A stretch of DNA of 64,000 nt from Rhodococcus aetherivorans (lineage in GTDB: Bacteria > Actinomycetota > Actinomycetes > Mycobacteriales > Mycobacteriaceae). The position numbers were made by a program, and so were the translations under genes. The stretch covers positions 1-64,000 of the forward strand of contig NZ_JAALEG010000014.1 in NCBI RefSeq assembly GCF_011058165.1. The letters are read 5' to 3'. Below the pieces are notes generated by a model. The model did no database searches. It worked only from the letters and a program-made list of their open reading frames with translations, and had not been told where the DNA came from. This document shows positions 17,570 to 24,869 of this stretch, piece by piece (position 1 is the first letter of the stretch; every line of letters begins with the position of its first letter).

Positions 17570-17591
17570 GACTTGGACGACCGTCCAGGTC
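17570..17591. promoter_or_regulatory. Operator-like inverted repeat, copy 1 (lactone oxidase/tetR)
   Basis: Arms GACTTGGAC and GTCCAGGTC are separated by 4 bp, with 8 of 9 positions complementary. The core is TGGAC-N4-GTCCA. It lies between the divergent lactone oxidase and TetR genes, 13 bp from one start and 44 bp from the other. A second copy lies after the TetR gene. Confidence 0.75.
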
Positions 17592-17634
17592 AATAGGGGC
17601 CGACGGATCCGGACCGGGTTCTACGATCGGAGGC

Positions 17635-18279
17635 ATGCTGAACCGGTTGCCGGCGGACCAACGTCGAGCCCAACTCGTCGAATCCGCCCTCGCGCTGGCC
17701 GAGGGCGGCGGTCTCGGGGCCGTCACAGTGCGTGCCGTCGCCGAGCACGCCGGCGTATCGCTCGGGGTGGTGCACTACTGCTTCGAGAGCAAGGAAGCCC
17801 TCGTCGCCGCGATGGGGGAGACGCTGGTGCTCCAGCTCAGCCAGGCGTTGCGCACCGCCTTCACCCTCCCGCAGAACGGGCCGGACCCGCAGGGCCCGCG
17901 CGGGCTGCGGCAGCTGCTCTACGCCGGGATCACTGCGATGTGGCCGACGATCGAGGCGACGGCCGACCGTCAGCTGCTCACCTACGAGATCACCACCTAT
18001 TCGCTGCGCCACCGCGCCGCCGGCGAGCCGCTCGGCGGCAACATCGCCACCGAGCAGTACCGCATCATGGACGTCGAGGCCCAGGCATTTCTCGAGGAGT
18101 GCGCCGCCCGCACCGGCACCGAGTGGGTCGAGCCGGTCTCGACCGTCGCGCGCCTGGCGCTGGCCATGCTCGACGGCCTGGTCCTGCGGTGGCTTGTGGA
18201 TCGTGACAGCGACGCCATCGTCACCGAACTCGACGACATCGCCGCGATCGTCGCCGGCCGGGCCGTGGAAACGACCTGA
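17635..18279 (+). CDS. TetR-family transcriptional regulator
   Basis: 214 residues from ATG 17635, with CGGAGG upstream. The N-terminal HTH is clear (TVRAVAEHAGVSLGVVHYCF, residues 32-51), followed by a helical ligand domain with LTYEITTYSLRHRAAGEPLG. Matching inverted repeats with core TGGAC-N4-GTCCA flank the gene on both sides, so it probably represses itself, the lactone oxidase and the downstream PLP enzyme. Confidence 0.9.
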   Translation: MLNRLPADQRRAQLVESALALAEGGGLGAVTVRAVAEHAGVSLGVVHYCFESKEALVAAMGETLVLQLSQALRTAFTLPQNGPDPQGPRGLRQLLYAGITAMWPTIEATADRQLLTYEITTYSLRHRAAGEPLGGNIATEQYRIMDVEAQAFLEECAARTGTEWVEPVSTVARLALAMLDGLVLRWLVDRDSDAIVTELDDIAAIVAGRAVETT

Positions 18280-18300
18280 ACCTGGACACAGGTCCAAGTC
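18279..18300. promoter_or_regulatory. Operator-like inverted repeat, copy 2 (PLP deaminase/aldolase promoter)
   Basis: Arms AACCTGGAC and GTCCAAGTC around a 4-bp spacer. Read on the opposite strand this matches copy 1 (17570-17591) in 17 of the 18 arm positions. It begins at the last base of the TetR stop and sits 34 bp before the deaminase/aldolase start, overlapping where a promoter would be (TTGACT at 18306). Confidence 0.75.
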
Positions 18301-18333
18301 GGTGCTTGACTGGCCGCGACGACCCGACCTGCC

Positions 18334-19527
18334 GTGGATTGGACCCCCGCCGTGACCCACCCCCTCGACCGGCTCCACGACGCGACGGCCGACCTGGACC
18401 CGCCGCTCGCGGCCGTCGACCTTCCCACACTCCGACGCAACGCCGCCGACCTCGTCCGTCGCGCCGGGGGCACGCCCGTGCGGGTGGCGAGCAAGTCCGT
18501 CCGGTGCCGCGCGGTCCTCGAGGAGGTGCTCGGCACCGGCCTCACCGCCGACGGCGGTTTCCGCGGGATCATGGCGTACTCGCTGCGCGAAGCGCTCTGG
18601 CTGGTCGAGCGCGGCGCCCGCGACGTGCTCCTGGGATACCCGACCGTCGACCGTGCCGCGCTCGCCGAACTCGCCGGCCGGCCGCACGCCCTCGACGCCG
18701 TCACCCTCATGGTCGACTCCGCCGCCCAGCTCGGCATCGTCCGCGACGCCCTCGGCACCGCCCGTGTGCGACCCCGCGTGTGCCTCGACGTGGATGCGTC
18801 GCTGCGGCTCGGGCCGGTGCACCTCGGCGTGCGGCGCTCGCCGCTGCGCACGCCCGACGAGGTGGGGCAGCTCGCCCGCTGCGCCACGACCGCCGGCTTC
18901 GCCGTCGTCGGAGTGATGTTCTACGAGGCGCAGATCGCCGGTCTGCCCGACACGTCGCTCGCGGTCCGCCTGATCAAGCGCCGGTCGGCCGCCGAGCTGG
19001 CCACCCGTCGCAGCGCCGTCGTCGGGGCCGTCCGCGCCGTCGTCGGCGACCTCGAGATCGTCAACAGCGGCGGCACGGGTTCGCTCGAGATCAGTTCCGC
19101 GGACCCGGTCGTCACCGAGGTCACCGCCGGCTCCGGCCTCTACGTGCCCACGTTGTTCGACCGATACCGGGCCTTCACACCGCGGCCCGCGCTGTACTTC
19201 GCGCTGCCCACGGTGCGCAGGCCCAGTCCCACCATCGCCACGCTCTTCGGTGGCGGTTACATCGCCTCCGGCCCGACGGGTCCGTCCCGGGTACCGCGGC
19301 CGGTGCGGCCCGCCGGACTGCGGCTGCTGCGCGCCGAGGGTGCCGGCGAGGTGCAGACCCCGGTCACCGGCCGCGCCGCCGCAGACCTGCCCGTCGGCGG
19401 CCGCGTGTGGCTGCGGCATGCCAAGGCGGGGGAGCTGTGCGAGCGGTTCGCGCACCTGCATCTCGTCGACGCCGGCGGCACCCGCACCACCGTCCCCACC
19501 TATCGCGGCGAGGGACACTGCTGGTGA
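18334..19527 (+). CDS. PLP-dependent amino acid deaminase/aldolase (alanine-racemase-fold, D-threonine-aldolase-like)
   Basis: 397 residues. The N-terminal alanine-racemase-like TIM barrel has the PLP lysine in PVRVASKSVRCRAVLEEV near residue 55, then CLDVDASLRLGPVHLGVRRS near 155 and the phosphate-binding NSGGTGSLEISSADPVVTEV near 247. The C-terminal D-serine-dehydratase-like beta domain has RVWLRHAKAGELCERFAHLH, with His/Cys that could bind zinc. D-threonine aldolases and D-serine dehydratases share this architecture. It appears to share an operator with an aldonolactone oxidase. ATG 18334 or GTG 18352 could be the start. Confidence 0.85.
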   Translation: MDWTPAVTHPLDRLHDATADLDPPLAAVDLPTLRRNAADLVRRAGGTPVRVASKSVRCRAVLEEVLGTGLTADGGFRGIMAYSLREALWLVERGARDVLLGYPTVDRAALAELAGRPHALDAVTLMVDSAAQLGIVRDALGTARVRPRVCLDVDASLRLGPVHLGVRRSPLRTPDEVGQLARCATTAGFAVVGVMFYEAQIAGLPDTSLAVRLIKRRSAAELATRRSAVVGAVRAVVGDLEIVNSGGTGSLEISSADPVVTEVTAGSGLYVPTLFDRYRAFTPRPALYFALPTVRRPSPTIATLFGGGYIASGPTGPSRVPRPVRPAGLRLLRAEGAGEVQTPVTGRAAADLPVGGRVWLRHAKAGELCERFAHLHLVDAGGTRTTVPTYRGEGHCW

Positions 19528-19528
19528 G

Positions 19529-20884
19529 CTACGCCGGTGCCGCGCTGGTGCACAACGCCTTCCAGTCCTGCTCCGTGCGATCGGCGTAGGCGGCGGACCA
19601 CCGCGCCACCGCCTCGTCGAACACCGTCCCGCGGCCGAGATACCCGGCGACGAACGCGCCGTCCGGGCTCTGGCTGTGGGCGCGGGCGAGCAGCGCTCCG
19701 CACAGCCGGCCGTACTGCTCCGATTGTGCGGGCCTGAGCCGTTCCCACTGTACCGATCCCTTCATGTCCCGGAACTGACGGACATAGAAGTCCCGGCGCA
19801 CGCCGTCGGCACCGGGGACGCCGGTGATCCAGCCGAGAAGCGGATCCGAGTGGGCCTGCAGGATCCGCTGTGCCCCCACGACGCGGGCGCCCTGGCCGTG
19901 CGCGATGAGGTCGGCCTCGACCCGGTGCGGGGTCTCCCGGATCCCGCCGTGCGTCTCCAACACCGACCGCCCGGCCTCCTTGACCTGGAGAAACAGCGGC
20001 TCGTCGGCCGGGCCGAGCAGCAGGACGAGGAAGCACCGGGTGCCCACGCTGCCCACCCCCACGATCCGCATCGCGAAATCCACGACGCGGTACTGGGAAA
20101 GCAGCAGCTGGGCATCCGCCCGCACCGTCGCACGGTAGGACGTGACGATCCGCTCGATGGCGTCGAGTGACCCGATGTCGAGGTGGCGGACGATCGGGGG
20201 CTGGTCGACGATGCGCGGAACGCCGTCGGCCGTGGTGACCGTCAGTTTCCTCAGGACCTGTTCCGACGTGCGGCTGCGAGCCTTCTGCACGACGGCTCGT
20301 ATCGCCTCCGGATTCCGCGACGCCTGCTCGATCTCTTCCGCGTCGACCTGGAAGTAGAACCGCTCGGTGGCCGTCAGGCCGGACAGGAACCGGATGGTCT
20401 CGCGGTACGAGCACACCGTCGCGAGGGTCGCGTCCCGGCACTGCTGCTCGGTGCAGCCGGTGTGACGGCCGGCCAGCCATACCGAGGCGGCCAGCCGCTT
20501 GACGTCCCATTCCCACGGCGCCGGATACGCCTCGTCGAAGTCGTTGAGATCGAACAGGACCTGTCGCTCCGGCGAGGCGTACAGGCCGAAGTTCGCCAGA
20601 TGGGCGTCGCCCGAGGCCACCACGTGCGGTCCCGTCACGGCCTCGGTGGACAGGTCCGCCGCCATCGCGGCGGCGCTGCCGCGGTAGTAGGCGAACGGGG
20701 ACTCCGTCATCCGCTCGTACCGGATCGGCACCAGTTCCGGCAGCCGGGTGCGGTTCTGCTGCTCGAAGATCGCCACGGGGTCGCGGTCGGGGCAACGGAA
20801 TTCGCCGTGCGCACCGCGGGGCACGCGGGTGCGGGCGGCACGCCCCGCGGCTCGACTGCGCTCGGCGGCGGTAGTCGGTGTCAT
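19529..20884 (-). CDS. DUF2252 family protein
   Basis: 451 residues from ATG 20882-20884. Recognisable DUF2252 landmarks: FAYYRGSAAAMAADLS near 65, VASGDAHLANFGLYASPERQ near 90, FDLNDFDEAYPAPWEWDVKR near 113, and YVRQFRDMKGSVQWERL near 370. The GDAHLxNFG and FDxNDFDE motifs resemble the catalytic and metal loops of aminoglycoside-phosphotransferase-like kinases, so a kinase-like role has been suggested for the family; no function is established. It diverges from a lipase-like gene across a 32-bp gap. Confidence 0.85.
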   Translation of the reverse strand: MTPTTAAERSRAAGRAARTRVPRGAHGEFRCPDRDPVAIFEQQNRTRLPELVPIRYERMTESPFAYYRGSAAAMAADLSTEAVTGPHVVASGDAHLANFGLYASPERQVLFDLNDFDEAYPAPWEWDVKRLAASVWLAGRHTGCTEQQCRDATLATVCSYRETIRFLSGLTATERFYFQVDAEEIEQASRNPEAIRAVVQKARSRTSEQVLRKLTVTTADGVPRIVDQPPIVRHLDIGSLDAIERIVTSYRATVRADAQLLLSQYRVVDFAMRIVGVGSVGTRCFLVLLLGPADEPLFLQVKEAGRSVLETHGGIRETPHRVEADLIAHGQGARVVGAQRILQAHSDPLLGWITGVPGADGVRRDFYVRQFRDMKGSVQWERLRPAQSEQYGRLCGALLARAHSQSPDGAFVAGYLGRGTVFDEAVARWSAAYADRTEQDWKALCTSAAPA

Positions 20885-20890
20885 CCCGCG

Positions 20891-20910
20891 ATTGTGCACC
20901 GGCGCACAAT
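20891..20910. promoter_or_regulatory. Operator-like palindrome between DUF2252 and lipase genes
   Basis: ATTGTGC (20891-20897) and GCACAAT (20904-20910) are perfect complements; including the centre, 18 of 20 bases are palindromic. The element fills the 32-bp space between two divergent start codons (20884 and 20917), so any protein bound here would affect both genes. The gap is too short for two full promoters with leaders. Confidence 0.6.
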
Positions 20911-20916
20911 GACCGC

Positions 20917-21561
20917 ATGCCCTTTTTCGACGGCAGCACCGGCCGTATCCACTACCGACACTGGCCCGTCGACGGCGCGGCGGCCGCCGTCGTCTTCGCC
21001 CACGGGATGCGTCAGCACACCGGCCACTACCACCGCTTCGCGGCGGGCCTGGCGACGCACGGCATCGCGTTGTGGGGCATCGATCTCGCCGGGCACGGTC
21101 TGTCCGAGGGCAGCCCCGGCGAACCGGGCGTCCTCGACGACCTGGCTGGGGACCTGCTGCGCGTCGCGGAGGTGGCGGAGCGTGCCGAGCCGGGGATGCC
21201 GCTGGTGGTGATGGGGCATTCGCTCGGCGCGGCGACCGCCCTCACGCTGCTGCGCACCGACGCCGGCCGCTTCCGTGGCGCCGTGCTGTGCGGGACGCCG
21301 CGCTCGGCGGCCGTGCCCGCGACGGCCGAGATCCTCGCGGGGGCACGCATCCCGCTGCTCGCGGTGCACGGCGCCGACGACCGGCTGGCCCCGATCGACC
21401 CCGTGCGGGCCTGGGCCCGGACGATCCCGGCCCTGGACCTGCGCGAGTACCCCGACGCGGGCCACGACCTGCTGCACGAACCGGTGCACCGCACGGTGAC
21501 GCGCGACGTCGCCGAGTTCGTCCGGACCGTGACCGAAGTGCCGGCCCCCCAACAACAGTGA
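20917..21561 (+). CDS. Alpha/beta hydrolase, monoacylglycerol-lipase-like
   Basis: 214 residues, short for the monoacylglycerol lipase group. HGMRQHTGHYHRFAAGLATH and GHGLSEGSP match the cap-region start of that group. The nucleophile is in VVMGHSLGAATALTLLRTD near 92, the Asp in VHGADDRLAPIDP near 162 and the His in DAGHDLLHEP near 189. Expected to cleave carboxylic esters such as acylglycerols. The stop codon is part of the inverted repeat that follows. Confidence 0.85.
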   Translation: MPFFDGSTGRIHYRHWPVDGAAAAVVFAHGMRQHTGHYHRFAAGLATHGIALWGIDLAGHGLSEGSPGEPGVLDDLAGDLLRVAEVAERAEPGMPLVVMGHSLGAATALTLLRTDAGRFRGAVLCGTPRSAAVPATAEILAGARIPLLAVHGADDRLAPIDPVRAWARTIPALDLREYPDAGHDLLHEPVHRTVTRDVAEFVRTVTEVPAPQQQ

Positions 21562-21611
21562 GCGAATGTATCCCTCACTCGATCAGAGGAGATGAAGGAT
21601 ACATTCGCTCA
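21559..21611. terminator. Perfect 15-bp inverted repeat between convergent lipase and fadD15 genes
   Basis: TGAGCGAATGTATCC (21559-21573, starting with the lipase stop codon) and its exact complement (21597-21611) enclose a 23-nt loop. It separates two convergent genes, as expected of a bidirectional terminator, but there is no T-run and the arms are not GC-rich. Confidence 0.55.
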
Positions 21612-21625
21612 CCATGGGCGTGGCC

Positions 21626-23428
21626 CTACGAGTAGATGGCCTCGATCGCCGTGCCGTGCGCCTCGTGGATGACGTTGCGCTTGAGCTTGAGCGTCGGGGT
21701 CAGCTCGCCGGTCTCGATGGTGAAGTCCACTTCGAGGATCCGGTACTTCTTGATCTGCTCGGGGTTGGAGACCTTCCTGTTGCCCTCGGCCACCGCGGCG
21801 TCGATCTCCGCGATCAGGTCGGGGTTCTTCAACAGCTCGGACACCGGGGCGTCGGCCGGAATGCCGTGGCGCTCCTTCCAGCCGGGCAGGGCCTCGGGGT
21901 CGAGGGTGATCAGCGCGCCGATGAACGGCTTCGCGTCGCCGACGACGATGACCTGGCTGATCAGCGGATGCGCCCGCAGAGCGTCCTCGAGCACGGCCGG
22001 GGCGACGTTCTTGCCGCCGGCGGTGACGATGAGCTCCTTCTTGCGGCCGGTGATGTGGACGAATCCGTCCTCGTCGATATTGCCGATGTCACCGGTGTGG
22101 AACCAGCCGTCGACGATCGCTTCGGCGGTGGCCTTCTCGTTCTTCCAGTAGCCGCCGAACACCGCGGGGCCCTTGAGCAGCAGCTCGCCGTCCTCGGCGA
22201 TCCGCGCGGCGTGCCCGTTGACCGGCCGGCCGACGCTGCCCACCCGCTGGTGCTCGGGGGTGTTGATGGTGACGCCACCGGTGGTCTCGGTCAGGCCGTA
22301 GCCCTCGAAGATCGGGATGCCGACGCCGCGGAAGAAGTGGCCCAGGCGTGCGCCGAGGGCTGCGCCGCCGGAAACCGCCTGCTCGCACTCGCCACCGAGG
22401 GCCGCGCGCAACTTGCTGTACACCAGCTTGTCGAACACCGCGTGCTTGATCTTCAGGCCCAGACCGGGCCTGCCCTTGTCCAGCGCCTCGCTGTACGCGA
22501 TGGCGGTATCGGAGGCCTTCTCGAAGATCCGGCCCTTGCCGCCGTCGTACGCCTTCTGCTTGGCCGAGTTGTAGACCTTCTCGAACACGCGCGGCACCGA
22601 CAGGATGAAGTTCGGCTTGAACTCGCCGAGCTGGTCGAGCAGCGTGGTCAGATCGGAGGTGTGCGCGACGGTGACGCCGTGCTCGAACGCGCCGAACGAG
22701 ATCTCGCGGGCGAACACGTGCGCGAGCGGCAGGAACAGCAGGGTCCGCTTGCCGCTCACCATGGAGTTCGGCAGGGCGAGCTTGACGGCCGCCGCCTCGG
22801 CCCACAGGTTGCTGTGGGTCAGCTGCACACCCTTGGGGCGGCCGGTGGTGCCCGAGGTGTAGATCAGGGTGGCGGGGGACTCGGCACGCACCTGGTGGCG
22901 CCGCTCCTCGAGCTGCTCGTCGGTGATCGCCGCGCCGCGCGCGATCAGTTCGTCGACGGCGCCCTTCGCTCCCGCTGCGCCCTCGATCTGCAGGACCTCG
23001 CGCAGGGCCGGCGCGGCCTCGGCCACGGCGGCGACCGTCCGCGCGTGGTTGTCGTTCTCCACGACCAGCAGCGATGTCCCCGAGTCCTCGAGGATCCACT
23101 GGGCCTGGTCGGCCGAGGAGGTCTCGTAGATCGCGACGGTGCAGCCCCCGGCGGCCCAGATCGCGTAGTCGATGAGGACCCATTCGTAGCGGGTGCTCGA
23201 CAGGATCGCGACCCGGTCGCCGAGTTCGATCCCGGAGGCCATCAGGCCCTTGGCCACCCCGCGGACCTGGGCGGCGAACTCGGCGGCGGTGACGCTGACC
23301 CACCGGCCGTCGACCCTGCGCTCGAACGGCACCCAGGTCGGCGACTCCTTCTCGTGCCGGAAGACGGCGTCCGCCATCGATGCGTCCTCGGGAATCGAGA
23401 ACGACTGTGGCACGGCAAACTCTCTCAC
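21626..23428 (-). CDS. fadD15: Long-chain fatty-acid-CoA ligase, FadD15-like
   Basis: 600 residues, the length of mycobacterial FadD15. GTG 23426-23428 follows GGAGGGG. ANL motifs are all intact: YTSGTTGRPKGVQLTHSN (P-loop, near 190), FEGYGLTETTGGV (A5), GWFHTGDIGNIDEDGFVHI (A7), GRKKELIVTAGGKNVAP (A8), and a C-terminal catalytic Lys in LKRNVI. It activates long-chain fatty acids to acyl-CoA through an acyl-adenylate for beta-oxidation or lipid synthesis. It is alone on its strand between the convergent repeat and the phosphoribosyltransferase gene. Confidence 0.92.
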   Translation of the reverse strand: MREFAVPQSFSIPEDASMADAVFRHEKESPTWVPFERRVDGRWVSVTAAEFAAQVRGVAKGLMASGIELGDRVAILSSTRYEWVLIDYAIWAAGGCTVAIYETSSADQAQWILEDSGTSLLVVENDNHARTVAAVAEAAPALREVLQIEGAAGAKGAVDELIARGAAITDEQLEERRHQVRAESPATLIYTSGTTGRPKGVQLTHSNLWAEAAAVKLALPNSMVSGKRTLLFLPLAHVFAREISFGAFEHGVTVAHTSDLTTLLDQLGEFKPNFILSVPRVFEKVYNSAKQKAYDGGKGRIFEKASDTAIAYSEALDKGRPGLGLKIKHAVFDKLVYSKLRAALGGECEQAVSGGAALGARLGHFFRGVGIPIFEGYGLTETTGGVTINTPEHQRVGSVGRPVNGHAARIAEDGELLLKGPAVFGGYWKNEKATAEAIVDGWFHTGDIGNIDEDGFVHITGRKKELIVTAGGKNVAPAVLEDALRAHPLISQVIVVGDAKPFIGALITLDPEALPGWKERHGIPADAPVSELLKNPDLIAEIDAAVAEGNRKVSNPEQIKKYRILEVDFTIETGELTPTLKLKRNVIHEAHGTAIEAIYS

Positions 23429-23560
23429 GGTGACCCCTCCATCAATTTTTCACTGGTGGATGTGCATTGCATCACACGAGGACGGAAAACGCAGCAACGG
23501 GGGTGCCCGATTTGTAGCCTTTTCGCTCTGACCTGTGAAGATACCTGTTAATGACGGACA

Positions 23561-23577
23561 CGGACAACCGCTGTCCG
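23561..23577. terminator. Short hairpin after the phosphoribosyltransferase gene
   Basis: CGGACA and TGTCCG enclose a 5-nt loop, 11 bp past the stop of the minus-strand phosphoribosyltransferase gene. The rest of the 160-bp gap up to fadD15 is AT-richer and should hold the fadD15 promoter, but no clear -35/-10 pair was found. Confidence 0.3.
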
Positions 23578-23588
23578 CGGGTGCGTGC

Positions 23589-24218
23589 TCAGGCGGGCTC
23601 GAGCAGCCGGGCGGCCTCGTCGTCGGAGAGCTGATGGAAGTCGTCGTATGCGGCGCCGACGCTGCCCAGGTCCGCGGGCGTGAACGGGCACACCACCTCG
23701 TCGGCCACCGCGCCCACGCGACGCGCCGCCTCCGGGGACGCCACGGGCACCGCCAGCACCACCCGTTCGGCACCGGACTCCCGAGCGGCCAGGCAGGCGA
23801 CGGCTGCGGTCGCGCCGGTGGCCATGCCGTCGTCGACGAGGACCACCGTGCGTCCCGACAGCGACGTGCGCTCCTTGCCGCCGCGCAGCAGCCGGGCGCG
23901 ACGGTCGAGTTCGGTGCGTTCACGGGCCTCGATCCGTGCGATCGAGTCCTCGGCCACCCTGCCGATCCGGATGACGTCCTCGTTGAGCACGCGGAATCCG
24001 CCCTCGGCGATGGCGCCCATCGCAAGTTCCGGCTGCCACGGCACCCCGAGCTTGCGGACGACGAGCACGTCGAGCGGGGCGTCGAGGGCGCGAGCCACCT
24101 CGCGGGCGACGGGGATGCCGCCGCGTGGGAGGGCGAGGACCACGGGGTTCGCGTCGCGCAGGTGGGCGACCGAGCGGGCCAGCCGCCGCCCGGCCTCCGG
24201 ACGGCCGGAATAACGCAT
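23589..24218 (-). CDS. Phosphoribosyltransferase-domain protein
   Basis: 209 residues from ATG 24216-24218. Type I PRTase fold: VVLALPRGGIPVAREVARAL near residue 28 and the PRPP-binding loop TVVLVDDGMATGATAAVACL near 122. A helical hood insertion (ARIEARERTELDRRARLL) lies between. This stand-alone family (often annotated as phosphoribosyltransferase, some fused to dienelactone hydrolase) has no proven substrate; it is not HPRT, APRT or PyrE by sequence. Confidence 0.85.
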   Translation of the reverse strand: MRYSGRPEAGRRLARSVAHLRDANPVVLALPRGGIPVAREVARALDAPLDVLVVRKLGVPWQPELAMGAIAEGGFRVLNEDVIRIGRVAEDSIARIEARERTELDRRARLLRGGKERTSLSGRTVVLVDDGMATGATAAVACLAARESGAERVVLAVPVASPEAARRVGAVADEVVCPFTPADLGSVGAAYDDFHQLSDDEAARLLEPA

Positions 24219-24279
24219 AGGTCGAGTATGCGCCCGGCGGCGGGCGGCCCGGGCGGGTTTGCGTCCGGATCCGGGCCCG

Positions 24280-24321
24280 CTCAGGCGACGGTGTGCAGGG
24301 CTCAGGCGACGGTGTGCAGGG
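24280..24321. repeat. In-frame 21-bp tandem duplication at the 3' end of a hypothetical gene
   Basis: Two exact 21-bp copies, 24280-24300 and 24301-24321. The second copy encodes the last codons (ALHTVA then stop) of the minus-strand gene, so the first copy repeats the same codons and stop just after the true stop. It looks like a recent slippage duplication. Confidence 0.85.
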
Positions 24322-24733
24322 CTCGGGCGGGCCGCAGGGCGTCGAGGAGCGGCTGCCAGGTGGAGGCGTCGCCGCCGCGCCGCTGCCACTCGCCGGCGAG
24401 GGTGGTGTCGTCCGTACCGGCGAGGTCGTCGATGGTGTCGACGCCGTGCCGGTACAGGACCTCGGCGGCCAGTTCGACGGTGTCGGCGGCGATGGGGGCC
24501 TCGTCGGGGCTGTAGCGGCGACGGTAGTGGCCGACCTTGCCGGCCCACTGGGCGCTGCCGCCGGTCTCCTCGAAGGTGCGCAGGAGCGCGCGGATCCCGT
24601 CGCGGCCGGCGTCCGCGCCCTGGGCGGCCCTGTAGGCCCGGTAGCGATCGGTGACGATCCCGGGATCTACGCCTCGGGTGCGGTGCACTGCGTCGAGCAG
24701 GCGCAGGGCCAGGTTGTCGGCTGCGTCGGGCAT
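24302..24733 (-). CDS. Hypothetical protein
   Basis: 143 residues from ATG 24731-24733, soluble, mostly helical by composition. Segments such as NLALRLLDAVHRTRGVDPGI, RDGIRALLRTFEETGGSAQW and TVELAAEVLYRHGVDTIDDL look like a compact helical domain; the last resembles a helix-hairpin-helix-like turn. No family is recognised. Its codon use matches its neighbours and it is free of stops. It lies between the TrpB2 gene (137 bp away, with a terminator) and the phosphoribosyltransferase gene (83 bp away), all on the same strand. Confidence 0.6.
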   Translation of the reverse strand: MPDAADNLALRLLDAVHRTRGVDPGIVTDRYRAYRAAQGADAGRDGIRALLRTFEETGGSAQWAGKVGHYRRRYSPDEAPIAADTVELAAEVLYRHGVDTIDDLAGTDDTTLAGEWQRRGGDASTWQPLLDALRPARALHTVA

Positions 24734-24824
24734 CGGGGCCTCCCGGTGGTGACATGGCGCGGTGGAGCGGTTCCACAGGTGTATCGCTGATGACCGGGCG
24801 TGTGTTGCATCACAGAGTTCCTCG

Positions 24825-24862
24825 GCGTGTCTTCCTCCCCGTCACAGGGGAGGAAGACACGC
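24825..24862 (-). terminator. Strong perfect hairpin downstream of the TrpB2 gene
   Basis: Sixteen-base arms, GCGTGTCTTCCTCCCC (24825-24840) and its exact complement (24847-24862), with a 6-nt loop. It begins 8 bp after the TrpB2 stop. No T-run follows, as is common for actinobacterial terminators. Confidence 0.75.
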
Positions 24863-24869
24863 TCCGGCG

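Noticed and set aside
24280-24321. Transposon target-site duplication
   Set aside because: The copies are directly adjacent without any inserted element, so it is a tandem duplication within a gene end.
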